A stretch of DNA of 37,250 nt from Thermoleophilia bacterium (GTDB taxonomy: Bacteria > Actinomycetota > Thermoleophilia > Gaiellales > Gaiellaceae), in NCBI GenBank assembly GCA_017882615.1, contig JADGPD010000014.1, forward strand, positions 1-37,250, in the 5' to 3' direction. Made by a program: the position numbers and the translations under genes. Below are positions 22,600 to 29,825 of the stretch, piece by piece. Position 1 is the stretch's first letter; each line of letters begins with the position of its first letter. The notes beneath the pieces are model-generated. The model did no database searches, was not told where the DNA came from, and was given only the letters and a program-made list of their open reading frames with translations.

Positions 22600-23397
22600 T
22601 CACTCTGACAGGGAGAAGCGACGGATTGCAACGACCTTCGCTCCCTGCTCGGCCAGCACCTGCTCGACAGACTTGGCCGCATCGTGAATCCAGGCCTGGT
22701 CGACGAGCACCTGCTCGGCGAAAAAGCGCTTCTTGAGCATGCCCTCGACGATCTTCTCACGCACCTGCTCGGGCTTGGAGACAACGTCGGGCAACTTCAT
22801 ATAAACGTCGCGCTCTTCGGCCACCAGCTCGGCGGGCACCTCGTCGCGCGCCAGGAAGCGAGGATTGGCGAACGAGATGTGCATTGCCAGCAGACGGCCC
22901 AGCTCGGCGTCTCCTCCGGCGAGCTTGACCAGCACGCCGATCTTGTTCGCCGGCGGATGAACGTAGCCGGCCAGCACTTCGCCGCTTGCGGCCTCGAAGC
23001 GCTCGGCGCCGCGCACGACGATGTTCTCACCGATCTTCGCGACGATCTCGACGCGGGCGCCCTCGATCGACTCCACCGCTTCGGGCCCATCGGTCTCGAC
23101 GCTCTCCAGCACGCTGCGGGCGAACTGCTTGAAGTCCTCGTTGACCGAGACCGGCTCGCTCTCGCAACCGACGGCGACCATCGCGGCGATATCGCCCTCG
23201 ATGCTCTGCAGGACGACGCCCTCGTTGGTGGCGCGCGTCGAACGCTTGCCGGCCTGCGCCATGCCCTTCTCGCGCAGGAGCTTGCGCGCCGCCTCGAGGT
23301 CTCCCCCGGTTTCCTGCAACGCCCGCTTGCAGTCCATCATCCCTGCGCCTGTCTGATCGCGCAGGTCCTTCACCAGGCTGGCCGTAATCTCAGTCAC
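22600..23397 (-). CDS. tsf: translation elongation factor Ts
   Basis: A 265-residue EF-Ts, the nucleotide-exchange factor of EF-Tu. The N-terminal UBA-like domain is [20 protein letters not shown] (residues ~8-27), with the TDF-like exchange segment [14 protein letters not shown] near residue 80. Dimerisation subdomains follow, and the C-terminal module [18 protein letters not shown] closes the protein. Start GTG 23397 overlaps the rpsB stop by four bases (GTGA). Confidence 0.97.
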   Translation of the reverse strand: MTEITASLVKDLRDQTGAGMMDCKRALQETGGDLEAARKLLREKGMAQAGKRSTRATNEGVVLQSIEGDIAAMVAVGCESEPVSVNEDFKQFARSVLESVETDGPEAVESIEGARVEIVAKIGENIVVRGAERFEAASGEVLAGYVHPPANKIGVLVKLAGGDAELGRLLAMHISFANPRFLARDEVPAELVAEERDVYMKLPDVVSKPEQVREKIVEGMLKKRFFAEQVLVDQAWIHDAAKSVEQVLAEQGAKVVAIRRFSLSE

Positions 23398-24329
23398 TGT
23401 GCCGGCTCCTTCTCTTCACTCGCAGCCTGCGGCGCCGGCTCTTCGGCGTCAATCGGCGTGCTCTCTTCGACTACCGCCGGCTCGGGTGTCGCGGGCGCCT
23501 CGGGCGCAGCGACCGGTTCCGGCGCGGCGGCGGGCTCCTCAGGCGCGGCGATCGGCTCCGGCGCCTCGACCGGCTGCGGTGCTACGGGAGCCTCAACGGC
23601 AGCCGGGGCTTCCTCCGCGGTCTTCCCTTCCATCTCCTCCACGGTCGTCCGGCTCTTGCCGGCCATGATCCCGTCGGCGATCACTCGCACGATCAGGTTG
23701 CAGGAGCGAATGGCGTCATCGTTTCCGGGAACGACGTAATCGGCTTCCTCGGGATCGCAGTTGGTGTCGACCAGGGCGATCACGGGCATTCCGAGTCTTT
23801 GCGCCTCGCGCACCGCGAGCTGCTCCTTGCGCAGGTCGACGATGAAGATCGCATCGGGTTGGCGCTTCAGATCGGCCACACCGCCGAGGTTCGACTCCAG
23901 CTTCTCGAGCTCGGCCAGCATCGCCAGCCGCTCTTTCGCGGGCAGCAGCTCGAGCTGGCTGTCCTGCTTCAGGCGGCGCAATTCGTGCAGCCGCTCGATG
24001 CGGGTGGAGATCGTGCGCCAGTTGGTCAAGAGGCCGCCGAGCCAGCGGTTGCTCACGTACGGCATGCCGACTCTCGTGGCTTGCTCGACCACGGCGTCCT
24101 GGGCCTGCTTCTTGGTGCCGACGAAGAGCACCGTCCCGTTCCGCTCGGCGATGTTGCGCACAAACGAGTAGGCCTGCTCGAGCAACTCGAGCGTCTGCTC
24201 GAGATCGATGATGTAGATGCCGCCCCGCTCGGTGAAGATGTAGCGGCGCATCTTCGGGTTCCAGCGTCGAGTCTGGTGTCCGAAGTGGACGCCGGCCTCG
24301 AGCAGTTCCCGCATGGAGACAACTGACAC
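23394..24329 (-). CDS. rpsB: 30S ribosomal protein S2 with long acidic Ala/Pro/Glu-rich tail
   Basis: A 311-residue S2 protein of the small ribosomal subunit. The core (residues 1-225) has LLEAGVHFGHQTRRWNPKM, FVGTKKQAQDAVVEQA, NRWLGGLLTNW and PVIALVDTNCDPEEADYVVP GNDDAIRS. After about residue 228 an 80-residue tail of alternating Ala, Pro, Glu and Val is added, unlike the short end of most bacterial S2; acidic tails on S2 are known in other actinobacteria. GTG 24329 follows AAGGGAG by eight bases; ATG five codons later is an alternative. Confidence 0.96.
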   Translation of the reverse strand: MSVVSMRELLEAGVHFGHQTRRWNPKMRRYIFTERGGIYIIDLEQTLELLEQAYSFVRNIAERNGTVLFVGTKKQAQDAVVEQATRVGMPYVSNRWLGGLLTNWRTISTRIERLHELRRLKQDSQLELLPAKERLAMLAELEKLESNLGGVADLKRQPDAIFIVDLRKEQLAVREAQRLGMPVIALVDTNCDPEEADYVVPGNDDAIRSCNLIVRVIADGIMAGKSRTTVEEMEGKTAEEAPAAVEAPVAPQPVEAPEPIAAPEEPAAAPEPVAAPEAPATPEPAVVEESTPIDAEEPAPQAASEEKEPAQ

Positions 24330-24460
24330 GGGATGTACTCCCTTCTGGTTGGTTTTTCTTTACAGCCGATGGAGACGGATGGAACCGATCCCAACGGACC
24401 GGCACCACCATCCGCCCGACCCATCGGGTCGTGGGGTTGGATAGAGCTTGCGCATTCTAG
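24330..24460 (-). promoter_or_regulatory. structured leader and possible promoter of the rpsB run
   Basis: Between rluD and rpsB a 127-base leader holds two stems: CGACCC/GGGTCG with a three-base loop (24417-24431) and GGATGG/CCATCC (24377-24382/24408-24413) enclosing further G/C pairing. TAGAAT on the minus strand at 24455-24460 could be a -10 element. Ribosomal protein leaders are often autoregulated by the product; whether S2 acts here is inference. Confidence 0.4.
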
Positions 24461-25365
24461 CGCTCGCCGGCACGAGCTCGCGCAAGCGCCTGCTCGAGAT
24501 CGGCCGGGAGCGGAGAAGAGAGCTCGATCTCCTCTCCCGTCAGCGGGTGCCGGAAAGCGAGGCGGCAGGCGTGCAGGAACTGGCGCTCCAGCCCGAGATC
24601 GTGCGCAACTCCGTAAACCGGATCGCCCGCCACGGGAAGGTCGATCGCCGCCAGATGCACGCGAATCTGGTGCGTCCGGCCGGTCTCGAGCCGCACGCCT
24701 AGAAGCGCGTGACGGCTCAGGAGCTCGCGCAGCTCGAAATGCGTGACCGCCGCGTGCGGCTTGTCGGTCTCGAGCGAGCGCCTGATCGGGTGCCTGCGAT
24801 CGCGTCCGATCGGCGCCTCGATCGTTCCCTTGCGCGAACGCGGCCGGCCGCACACCAGCGCCAGATACTGGCGCTCGATCTCGCGGCGGCGCACGAGCCG
24901 GCGCAGCCCGAGAAAGGCCGCTTCGCTGCGGGCCACGACCATCAGCCCCGAGGTGTCGCGGTCGAGCCGGTGGACGATGCCGGGCCGCTCGGGCGCTTCT
25001 CCCCCGCGCGCTCCGTATGCGACCAGAGCGTTCGCCAGCGTCCCGCTCGATCGGCCGGCGCCCGGATGAACCGAGATGCCGGCCGGCTTGTCGACCACGA
25101 GCAGGTGCTCGTCCTCGTAGGCGAGAGCGAGCGGTCGCTCCTCGCGCGCGAGCGGAGCGTCTGCAGGCGGCGGCTCGTACTCGATCGTCTCGCCGCCGCG
25201 CAGACGCTCGCTCTTGCGCGCCGAGCGGCCGTCCACGAGCACGTCGCCCTCGGCGAGCATTCGCACGGCCAGCGCGCGCGAGCCGATCTCGGGCACGGTC
25301 GCCAGCACGCGATCGAGCCGCTCGCCCGCCAGCTCGCTAGCGACCAGGAGCTTGGCGCGGGTCAC
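24457..25365 (-). CDS. RluD-type 23S rRNA pseudouridine synthase
   Basis: A 302-residue enzyme with an N-terminal S4 RNA-binding domain (residues ~15-75, including RLDRVLATV and RMLAEGDVLVDGR) and a RluA/RluD catalytic domain. The catalytic aspartate is in VHRLDRDTSGLMVVARS (residues ~131-147). The upstream DKPAGISVHPGAG is also typical. It would convert uridines of 23S rRNA to pseudouridine; the exact target among RluA/C/D types is not decidable by eye. GTG 25365 lies within the lspA frame, an overlap of 29 bases. Confidence 0.93.
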   Translation of the reverse strand: MTRAKLLVASELAGERLDRVLATVPEIGSRALAVRMLAEGDVLVDGRSARKSERLRGGETIEYEPPPADAPLAREERPLALAYEDEHLLVVDKPAGISVHPGAGRSSGTLANALVAYGARGGEAPERPGIVHRLDRDTSGLMVVARSEAAFLGLRRLVRRREIERQYLALVCGRPRSRKGTIEAPIGRDRRHPIRRSLETDKPHAAVTHFELRELLSRHALLGVRLETGRTHQIRVHLAAIDLPVAGDPVYGVAHDLGLERQFLHACRLAFRHPLTGEEIELSSPLPADLEQALARARAGER

Positions 25366-25921
25366 TGGAGCGCGGTAGATAGCGATCGGGAGCGATCAGG
25401 AAGAAGACGAGGGTGGCCACGCCCAGGACGATGAAAGAGTCGGCGAGATTGAACGACGGGAAGAAGCCGAAATCGATGAAGTCGGTCACGTACCCGTGCA
25501 CGACGCGATCGAACAGGTTCGAGACGCTGCCGCCGACGACGAGGCCGAGTGCCGCGGGTAGCAACGGGTGCCTGGCGCCCGAATGCGCGAAGAAGAAAAC
25601 CATCCAGAGCACCACGGCGGTGGTCAGGACGATCACCAGCGAGGTCGCCTGCGAAAAGAATCCGAAGGCGATCCCGGAGTTCTGCACGTGGCTTATCTGA
25701 AGCGGGCCGGCGATAGACACGCTCGAGCCAAGCGCCAACCGGCTCGTGACGAGCCACTTGGTCAGCTGATCGGCGCCGAACGCCGAAACGACGACCAAAG
25801 CGAAAGAGAGCCACTGCCAGAGCCCGGCGCCGAGCTGTTTCTCGGCGACTGAGATCGGCGTCAAGGCGTCGGGAGAAGAGCCCACCCGCACTTCCGGAAG
25901 CTGGCGCGTCTGTTCGCTCAA
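25337..25921 (-). CDS. lspA: lipoprotein signal peptidase (signal peptidase II)
   Basis: A 194-residue membrane aspartic protease that removes signal peptides from lipoproteins such as those encoded at 1.4, 12.6 and 28.1 kb. Four hydrophobic helices are seen. Key motifs: ADQLTKWLV, NSGIAFGFF, GGSVSNLFDRVVHGYVTDFI with one catalytic Asp, and FNLADSFIVLG with the other. TTG 25921 overlaps the traR stop by four bases (TTGA) and is chosen for that reason. It gives a ~35-residue polar N-terminal extension, so a later GTG start is possible. Confidence 0.92.
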   Translation of the reverse strand: MSEQTRQLPEVRVGSSPDALTPISVAEKQLGAGLWQWLSFALVVVSAFGADQLTKWLVTSRLALGSSVSIAGPLQISHVQNSGIAFGFFSQATSLVIVLTTAVVLWMVFFFAHSGARHPLLPAALGLVVGGSVSNLFDRVVHGYVTDFIDFGFFPSFNLADSFIVLGVATLVFFLIAPDRYLPRSSDPRQAPGR

Positions 25922-26286
25922 CCGCGCTCCTCCTGACGCTTGCAATCAATACAGAGACTTGCCCACGGTAGCGCAGCGAGGCGCTCGGCGGCGATCGGCC
26001 CGCCGCAGGACTCGCAGCGACCGAAGCTCCCCCGCTCGATTCTTCCCAGCGCCGCGGCAATCGCCGTAAGGCCTTCCTGCGCGACCTCCTCGAGTGAGTA
26101 GTCGATCTCCCTGTCGAGCGTTACCGACCCGACCTCCGCTAGATGCTCTTCGAGGCTGGCGAGCTCGAGTGCGTCCTCTTCCTCTACTCCGGGGTTTTCG
26201 GTGTGAAGGTATTCGAGCGCGGCGCTCAGACGCTCCCTCTCGTCCAGAAGCGACTTCCGGTAACCGTCAAGCTCGTTCGCTTTCAT
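25918..26286 (-). CDS. TraR/DksA-family zinc-finger protein
   Basis: A 122-residue protein. Residues 1-80 are a charged coiled coil (LLDERERLSAALEYLH ... EIDYSLEEVAQEGL), and the C-terminus has a four-cysteine zinc finger, CESCGGPI and CIDCKRQ. DksA-type proteins enter the RNA polymerase secondary channel; actinobacterial members near lspA are mostly uncharacterised, and the DksA acidic tip is not clear here. The gene overlaps the DUF167 gene by 20 bases and lspA by four, so the four genes DUF167-traR-lspA-rluD form one translationally linked unit. Confidence 0.9.
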   Translation of the reverse strand: MKANELDGYRKSLLDERERLSAALEYLHTENPGVEEEDALELASLEEHLAEVGSVTLDREIDYSLEEVAQEGLTAIAAALGRIERGSFGRCESCGGPIAAERLAALPWASLCIDCKRQEERG

Positions 26287-26578
26287 TTGCCTCGCCTTCT
26301 CCGGCCGAGACGCTGAGCAAGCGCTCGCTCTCCTCGGCGTCGATTCCTCTCACTTCTACGATCTTGTCACGAGCGCTCGCTCCAGAAACGACGCGGACCT
26401 GTGAGCGAGCCACCCCGAGCGTCTTCCCCAAAAGCTCGATCAACGCATCGTTGGCCCTCCCGGACTCGGCCGGAGCGGCGACCCTGATTTTCCATCTCTC
26501 CCCGTAGCGACCGACGACGACGCTCTTGCGGGCGCCGGGCGCGACGCGTAGGGAGAGCCGCGTCTGCGACCCCGACAT
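26267..26578 (-). CDS. DUF167 (YggU) family protein
   Basis: A 103-residue protein from ATG 26578 (MSGSQTRLSLRV), preceded by GAGAG. Family pattern: RLSLRVAPGARKSVVVG, then WKIRVAAPAESGRANDALIELL, and LGVARSQVRVVSGASARDKIVEV, which matches the conserved K/R-x-x-V-x-P-x-G-x-AN core of DUF167. Function is unknown. An upstream in-frame ATG at 26611 would add 11 residues and lies in the hairpin region after the LysM gene. Confidence 0.88.
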   Translation of the reverse strand: MSGSQTRLSLRVAPGARKSVVVGRYGERWKIRVAAPAESGRANDALIELLGKTLGVARSQVRVVSGASARDKIVEVRGIDAEESERLLSVSAGEGEANESERA

Positions 26579-26612
26579 ATCTCTCAGTATAGGAATACCG
26601 CCGTAGCCCAAG

Positions 26613-26650
26613 GGGTGCCCGAGGCCTCGAGACGAGGCAACTGCGCACCC
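26613..26650 (-). terminator. hairpin downstream of the LysM gene
   Basis: GGGTGC (26613-26618) pairs with GCACCC (26645-26650), and GCCTC/GAGGC (26624-26628/26634-26638) pairs inside. It lies eight bases after the LysM stop codon and before the DUF167 gene. No T tract follows, but the position suits a terminator. Confidence 0.5.
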
Positions 26651-26657
26651 TGATTTA

Positions 26658-26900
26658 CTAGGGAAGAACGAGGCGCTGGCCGGGAGTCAGCAGCGCGCTC
26701 TGGCCGAGATCGTTGCGCTGCTCGAGATCCCACACGCCTCGACGCAGATCACCGCCGTAGTAGCGATGAGCGATCGACCAGAGCGTGTCGCCGGACTTGA
26801 CCATGTAGGTGCGGCTGTGCCCGGACGCGCCGGAGGCGTGAGCCAGGCCGCCCCACATCGCAAGTAGCAGGAGTACGACTATGGCGATACGAGGGAACAT
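26658..26900 (-). CDS. small exported LysM protein under LexA control (YneA/ChiZ-like role possible)
   Basis: An 80-residue protein. Residues 1-25 form a signal peptide or membrane anchor (MFPRIAIVVLLLLAMWGGLA), and residues ~32-80 are one LysM domain: YMVKSGDTLWSIAHRYYGGD, then WDLEQRND and LTPGQRLVLP. LysM binds peptidoglycan. The promoter contains two LexA boxes, so the gene should be induced by DNA damage. Small LysM proteins controlled by LexA (YneA in Bacillus, Rv2719c/ChiZ in mycobacteria) delay cell division during the SOS response and normally sit beside lexA. Here lexA is absent and the neighbour is a phosphoesterase. ATG 26900 lies within a LexA box, and the transcript is probably leaderless. 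Confidence 0.82.
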   Translation of the reverse strand: MFPRIAIVVLLLLAMWGGLAHASGASGHSRTYMVKSGDTLWSIAHRYYGGDLRRGVWDLEQRNDLGQSALLTPGQRLVLP

Positions 26901-26907
26901 GTGTTCG
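26894..26907. promoter_or_regulatory. LexA (SOS) box 1, over the transcription and translation start of the LysM gene
   Basis: GGAACATGTGTTCG matches the actinobacterial/Gram-positive SOS consensus CGAACRNRYGTTCG at 13 of 14 positions. It covers the predicted +1 (about 26903) and the ATG (26900-26898). Its centre is 25 bases from box 2. Confidence 0.8.
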
Positions 26908-26909
26908 CC

Positions 26910-26938
26910 ATGCTACAGCGAACAGGTGTTCGTGTCAA
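26910..26938 (-). promoter_or_regulatory. sigma-70 promoter of the LysM gene
   Basis: On the minus strand, TTGACA (26938-26933) and TAGCAT (26915-26910) are exactly 17 bases apart. The -35 hexamer matches perfectly and overlaps the stop codon of the metallophosphoesterase gene. Start of transcription about seven bases past the -10 element falls near the ATG. Confidence 0.8.
26919..26932. promoter_or_regulatory. LexA (SOS) box 2, perfect match, in the promoter spacer
   Basis: CGAACAGGTGTTCG fits CGAACRNRYGTTCG at every position and fills most of the 17-base spacer between the -35 and -10 hexamers, the classic place for repression by LexA. Confidence 0.88.
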
Positions 26939-27426
26939 GAGGTGATGAGCGCCGGCTCGATCGCCCCGCCGCTCGAGATCGTGAGCTCGAGCATCGTTGC
27001 GCCGAGAGTCGACCGCGGAACGGTGGGGCTGCCCGGATTGAGGATCAGGCGGCGGCCGAGACGCTGGATCTCGGGCACGTGGGTGTGTCCGTAGACGATC
27101 GCGTCGCAATCCACGAACGCCTGCGTCAAGCGCGCCACCCGCCCCGGCGCAGGACCTGGAATGTGCAGAACTCCGATCTTCACCCCTCCGATCTCGGCGA
27201 CGTCGCGGGTTGGCAGTCGCTCCTTGAGCGCCGCTACATCCATGTTCCCGCGCACCGCGGTGACCGGCGCGAGCCGCTCCAAACGTTCGAGCACGGGCAG
27301 CGCGACGAGATCGCCGGCGTGCACGATCAGATCGGCTCCTTCCAGGCGGCGAAGGCACCAGGCCGGAAGCTCACGCCCCTGGCGAAGGTGGGTGTCGGAG
27401 AGGCACACGACTCTGAGCGCGCTCAT
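26935..27426 (-). CDS. YfcE/MJ0936-type metallophosphoesterase
   Basis: A 163-residue calcineurin-like phosphoesterase. Metal and catalytic motifs in order: CLSDTHLRQG (residues ~8-17), VHAGDLVAL, AVRGNMDVAAL, LHIPGPAPGR and YGHTHVPEIQ. All ligands (D, H, D, N, H, H) are present, so it should be an active phosphodiesterase; the substrate is unknown. Start ATG 27426 (MSALRVVCLSD) suits the family; ATG 27435 adds three residues. The stop codon overlaps the -35 element of the LysM promoter downstream. Confidence 0.9.
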   Translation of the reverse strand: MSALRVVCLSDTHLRQGRELPAWCLRRLEGADLIVHAGDLVALPVLERLERLAPVTAVRGNMDVAALKERLPTRDVAEIGGVKIGVLHIPGPAPGRVARLTQAFVDCDAIVYGHTHVPEIQRLGRRLILNPGSPTVPRSTLGATMLELTISSGGAIEPALITS

Positions 27427-27632
27427 CCGGGGCATCGTCGCACGATCACGTGCGTGCGAGCGGCGATCGAGCGAGATTCCTAGCCGCTGCGCCCACGCTG
27501 AACGAAAAGCGCGACCGCTCACGACCGCGAGCGGGCCCCCAAAAGAGGTACGGCGCGTACGCGATTTTGTGGATGCGGCGAGCGCGTTTTGGGGAATGGC
27601 GCTTTCGGAAGCTTTTATCAGACTGCGACGCG

Positions 27633-28064
27633 ATGGCCGCAATCGAGTTCCCCCGAGCGCGGACACAGCCGCAACCCAGCCGTGACCGTGACCGTAGACG
27701 CCTGAACGCTCAGGTGACGCGGATGGTGAACGAGTTACTCCTGCTCGTCGGAAACTCGCGCGAGTTCATTCCGCTTCGCTGCGAATGCGGCGTCCTCGGA
27801 TGCCAGGTACCGGTTGTGATTCCGCGTTCGCGACTGGCGTCGATCCGCAACGAGCCCGGCCTTTTCGTGGTCGCTCCAGGGCACTTCGTCGATCCGGAAG
27901 GCGAGCTCTTGGCCTCCGATCTCACCTACGCCCTGGTGAGTTACCGCGACACCGAGCCGATCCTCGCCACCGAGGCCGAGCTGGCCGACCTGGTCTACTC
28001 CTCGCTGCCGCGAAACGGGCGCTTGGAAGCCCGTTCAGACGCGCCGCTGGCCACCGCTTCCTGA
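27633..28064 (+). CDS. conserved-looking small protein with CxCxxxxC motif, function unknown
   Basis: A 143-residue protein from ATG 27633. An N-terminal basic region (RDRDRRRLNAQVTRMVNEL) is followed by a compact domain with FIPLRCECGVLGCQVPVVIP, where three cysteines in CECGVLGC could bind metal or form a disulfide, and FVVAPGHFVDPEGE. No family was recognised. Longer in-frame readings start at 27450 but are arginine-rich and cover the promoter region of the divergent phosphoesterase. The coding signal is good from 27700 on. Confidence 0.7.
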   Translation: MAAIEFPRARTQPQPSRDRDRRRLNAQVTRMVNELLLLVGNSREFIPLRCECGVLGCQVPVVIPRSRLASIRNEPGLFVVAPGHFVDPEGELLASDLTYALVSYRDTEPILATEAELADLVYSSLPRNGRLEARSDAPLATAS

Positions 28065-28111
28065 GGGGCGCACCCCTTCACCTCGATCGCTCGATGTGAG
28101 AGGGTTGCCGC

Positions 28112-28885
28112 ATGTCGTCTCGTGCTTGCTCGTTGCTCGTCATCTCGGCGCTCGCGCTACTGCTCAGCGCCTGTGGCGACTCGAAAGCGACCGTCGCGGC
28201 CCCGAAGACGACACCGGTGATGCCCGCCGAGACGGTTCTGGTGCGCGCCTACTTCATCAGCGGTGGGAAACTCGCGGCGACCGGACGCGAAACCGTTCAT
28301 ACCCTCGCCGTTGGGCAAGCCTCGATCGGGGCCCTACTCAACGGCCCAAGCCCGGCCGAGAAGAAGATGCGTTTTTCGACGGCCCTACCCGCGAGCACCG
28401 AGCTGAGGAAGATCAGCAAGAACGGCGGGCGCTTGACCGTCGTGCTCTCGACGAGCCTCGACAGGGCCGCCCGAGCGCAGGTCGTGACCACGTTGACTCA
28501 ATTCGCCAGCGTCCGTGATGTTGTCATCGTCACTCCTTCGAGCCGCACCCGGCCGCTCAAGCGAGCGGACTTCGAAGCCCTGATGCCCGCAGTCCTGATC
28601 GAGAGTCCGCTGCCGCTCGCACAGGTGAAGAGCCCGCTTCGGGTATCGGGCAGCTCCAACACATTCGAGGCGACGTCTCAACTCGAATTGCTCGATGCGC
28701 ACGGGAAACTCCTCGCCGCCAAGACCGTCAGCGCAAGCTCCGGCACCGGAACTCGGGGCACCTTCTCGGTCAGTCTTCGCTTCCACGCTCGCGCCGGACT
28801 CGCAACACTCGTCTCGTTCGAGAACTCGGCCAAAGACGGATCACGGATCGACATCGTCCGGATCCCGGTTCGGATCTCGGGCTAG
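28112..28885 (+). CDS. GerMN and Gmad2 domain lipoprotein
   Basis: A 257-residue lipoprotein. The signal ends at the lipobox LSAC (Cys at about 21). Residues ~40-150 are a GerMN domain (VRAYFISGGKLAATGRE, LLNGPSPAEKK, LTVVLSTSLDRA), and residues ~165-257 are a Gmad2 immunoglobulin-like domain (IESPLPLAQVKSPLRVSGSS, ELLDAHGKLLA). GerMN domains are known from the spore protein GerM and from actinobacterial lipoproteins such as LpqB; the domain probably binds a wall or protein ligand. Start ATG 28112 follows GAGGG. It lies 47 bases after the CxC protein gene and may share its transcript. Confidence 0.88.
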   Translation: MSSRACSLLVISALALLLSACGDSKATVAAPKTTPVMPAETVLVRAYFISGGKLAATGRETVHTLAVGQASIGALLNGPSPAEKKMRFSTALPASTELRKISKNGGRLTVVLSTSLDRAARAQVVTTLTQFASVRDVVIVTPSSRTRPLKRADFEALMPAVLIESPLPLAQVKSPLRVSGSSNTFEATSQLELLDAHGKLLAAKTVSASSGTGTRGTFSVSLRFHARAGLATLVSFENSAKDGSRIDIVRIPVRISG

Positions 28886-28889
28886 CTAC

Positions 28890-29204
28890 TCAGTAGACCA
28901 GAACGTAGGCGAGGCCGACCGCCAAGCCGCCGACTGTCCCCATCGCCACGATCGGAAGGTAGACGCGGGTGGTCAGCGCCGTCGGCACGCTGAACCCGAT
29001 GCCGAGCAAGGCGCCGACCAGTAGCCCGTTCGCGCCGAAGCCTCTCGCCACGGGCCCGATCGCAAACCCGGTGAAGAAGCGCTCGAGGAAAGCCGCCGCC
29101 ATCGCGTCTCGCTTCTCTCGCGGCGAAGGCGCCGCGATCTTGATCATCGAGCCTGCGGAGATCGCGCCGAACGCGAGACCGGCGACGAGCGAGAACGCAA
29201 GCAT
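28890..29204 (-). CDS. small membrane protein, three or four helices, unknown
   Basis: A 104-residue hydrophobic protein. Segments at residues ~2-20, ~45-70 and ~80-104 look transmembrane, rich in Gly, Ala and Val, with a charged cytosolic loop PSPREKRDAM. No family is recognised. It converges with the GerMN lipoprotein gene, with only four bases between the stops. Confidence 0.65.
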   Translation of the reverse strand: MLAFSLVAGLAFGAISAGSMIKIAAPSPREKRDAMAAAFLERFFTGFAIGPVARGFGANGLLVGALLGIGFSVPTALTTRVYLPIVAMGTVGGLAVGLAYVLVY

Positions 29205-29590
29205 GGCGCGAGGTTAGTAGACGCACCCGACGGCAAGGTTCCGCCCGCGGTAAAGAACGCCGCGTTGGTACCTCGTACCGCGCGAGCTGCTGGAAGGCCT
29301 AGCCAGACGATCGCGGCCCCCTCTCGCTGCCCTCTCGGCGTCAGACACCGTTCAGAGACGCCGCTGGCCGTCAAGGGACACCCGTGACGAAATCAGAATT
29401 CTTCTCCCGCACTCCTGGCGCCTACGAGCCAAGGCCGCCGCGACCGACATGGCGGACGCGGCTCACAAAACGCCGTCCCCCGGCTTCGACATCTCGGACA
29501 CTGACCACACCTACGGCAAGTCCACCTCACTCGTAGGAGCAGACGAGGCACTCGCGCCAAAGGCGCGGTGACTCGTACACAGAGGTCATA
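29205..29590. other. gene-free stretch
   Basis: No convincing coding frame, repeat or RNA gene was found in these 386 bases between the membrane protein and the hairpin after tRNA-Arg. Frames here are short and lack ribosome binding sites. It presumably holds the promoter of the membrane protein gene near 29205-29260. Confidence 0.5.
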
Positions 29591-29633
29591 CCGCGAAAAG
29601 TCTCAGCCGGCTTCGCCGACAGACTTTTCGCGG
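29591..29633 (-). terminator. 13-bp perfect hairpin downstream of tRNA-Arg
   Basis: CCGCGAAAAGTCT (29591-29603) and AGACTTTTCGCGG (29621-29633) pair perfectly, with an inner CGGC-TTC-GCCG hairpin (29608-29618). It begins five bases after the tRNA-Arg 3' end, the same layout as at tRNA-Pro. Confidence 0.65.
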
Positions 29634-29638
29634 AGAAG

Positions 29639-29711
29639 CGCGCCCGGCAGGAATCGAACCTGCGACCTCGCGCTCCGGAGGCGCGCGCTCTATCCCCTGA
29701 GCTACGGGCGC
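29639..29711 (-). tRNA. tRNA-Arg (anticodon CCG)
   Basis: Minus strand: acceptor GCGCCCG/CGGGCGC with discriminator G, D arm GCTCAGGGGATAGAGC, anticodon stem CGCGC/GCGCG with loop CTCCGGA (anticodon CCG), and T arm GCAGG-TTCGATT-CCTGC. CCA is not encoded. Confidence 0.95.
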
Positions 29712-29825
29712 TCGGGGCTCAGTCTAGTTATCCAGCTTACGAGAAGCTTGCCTCGAGCCGCGAATGACCTGCGTCAAGAAGCGGGATCAACCGCACTCGG
29801 GGGATAGATTAACCTATATCTTTCT

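Noticed and set aside
22596-22784. Longer pyrH frame reaching into tsf
   Set aside because: The extra residues are Ser/Arg-rich and fully overlap tsf; UMP kinases start shortly before [13 protein letters not shown].
29568-29807. Open frame across the tRNA-Arg gene reading GRNRTCDLALRRR
   Set aside because: This is the well-known artefact of translating the antisense of a tRNA-Arg gene; the tRNA explains the conservation.
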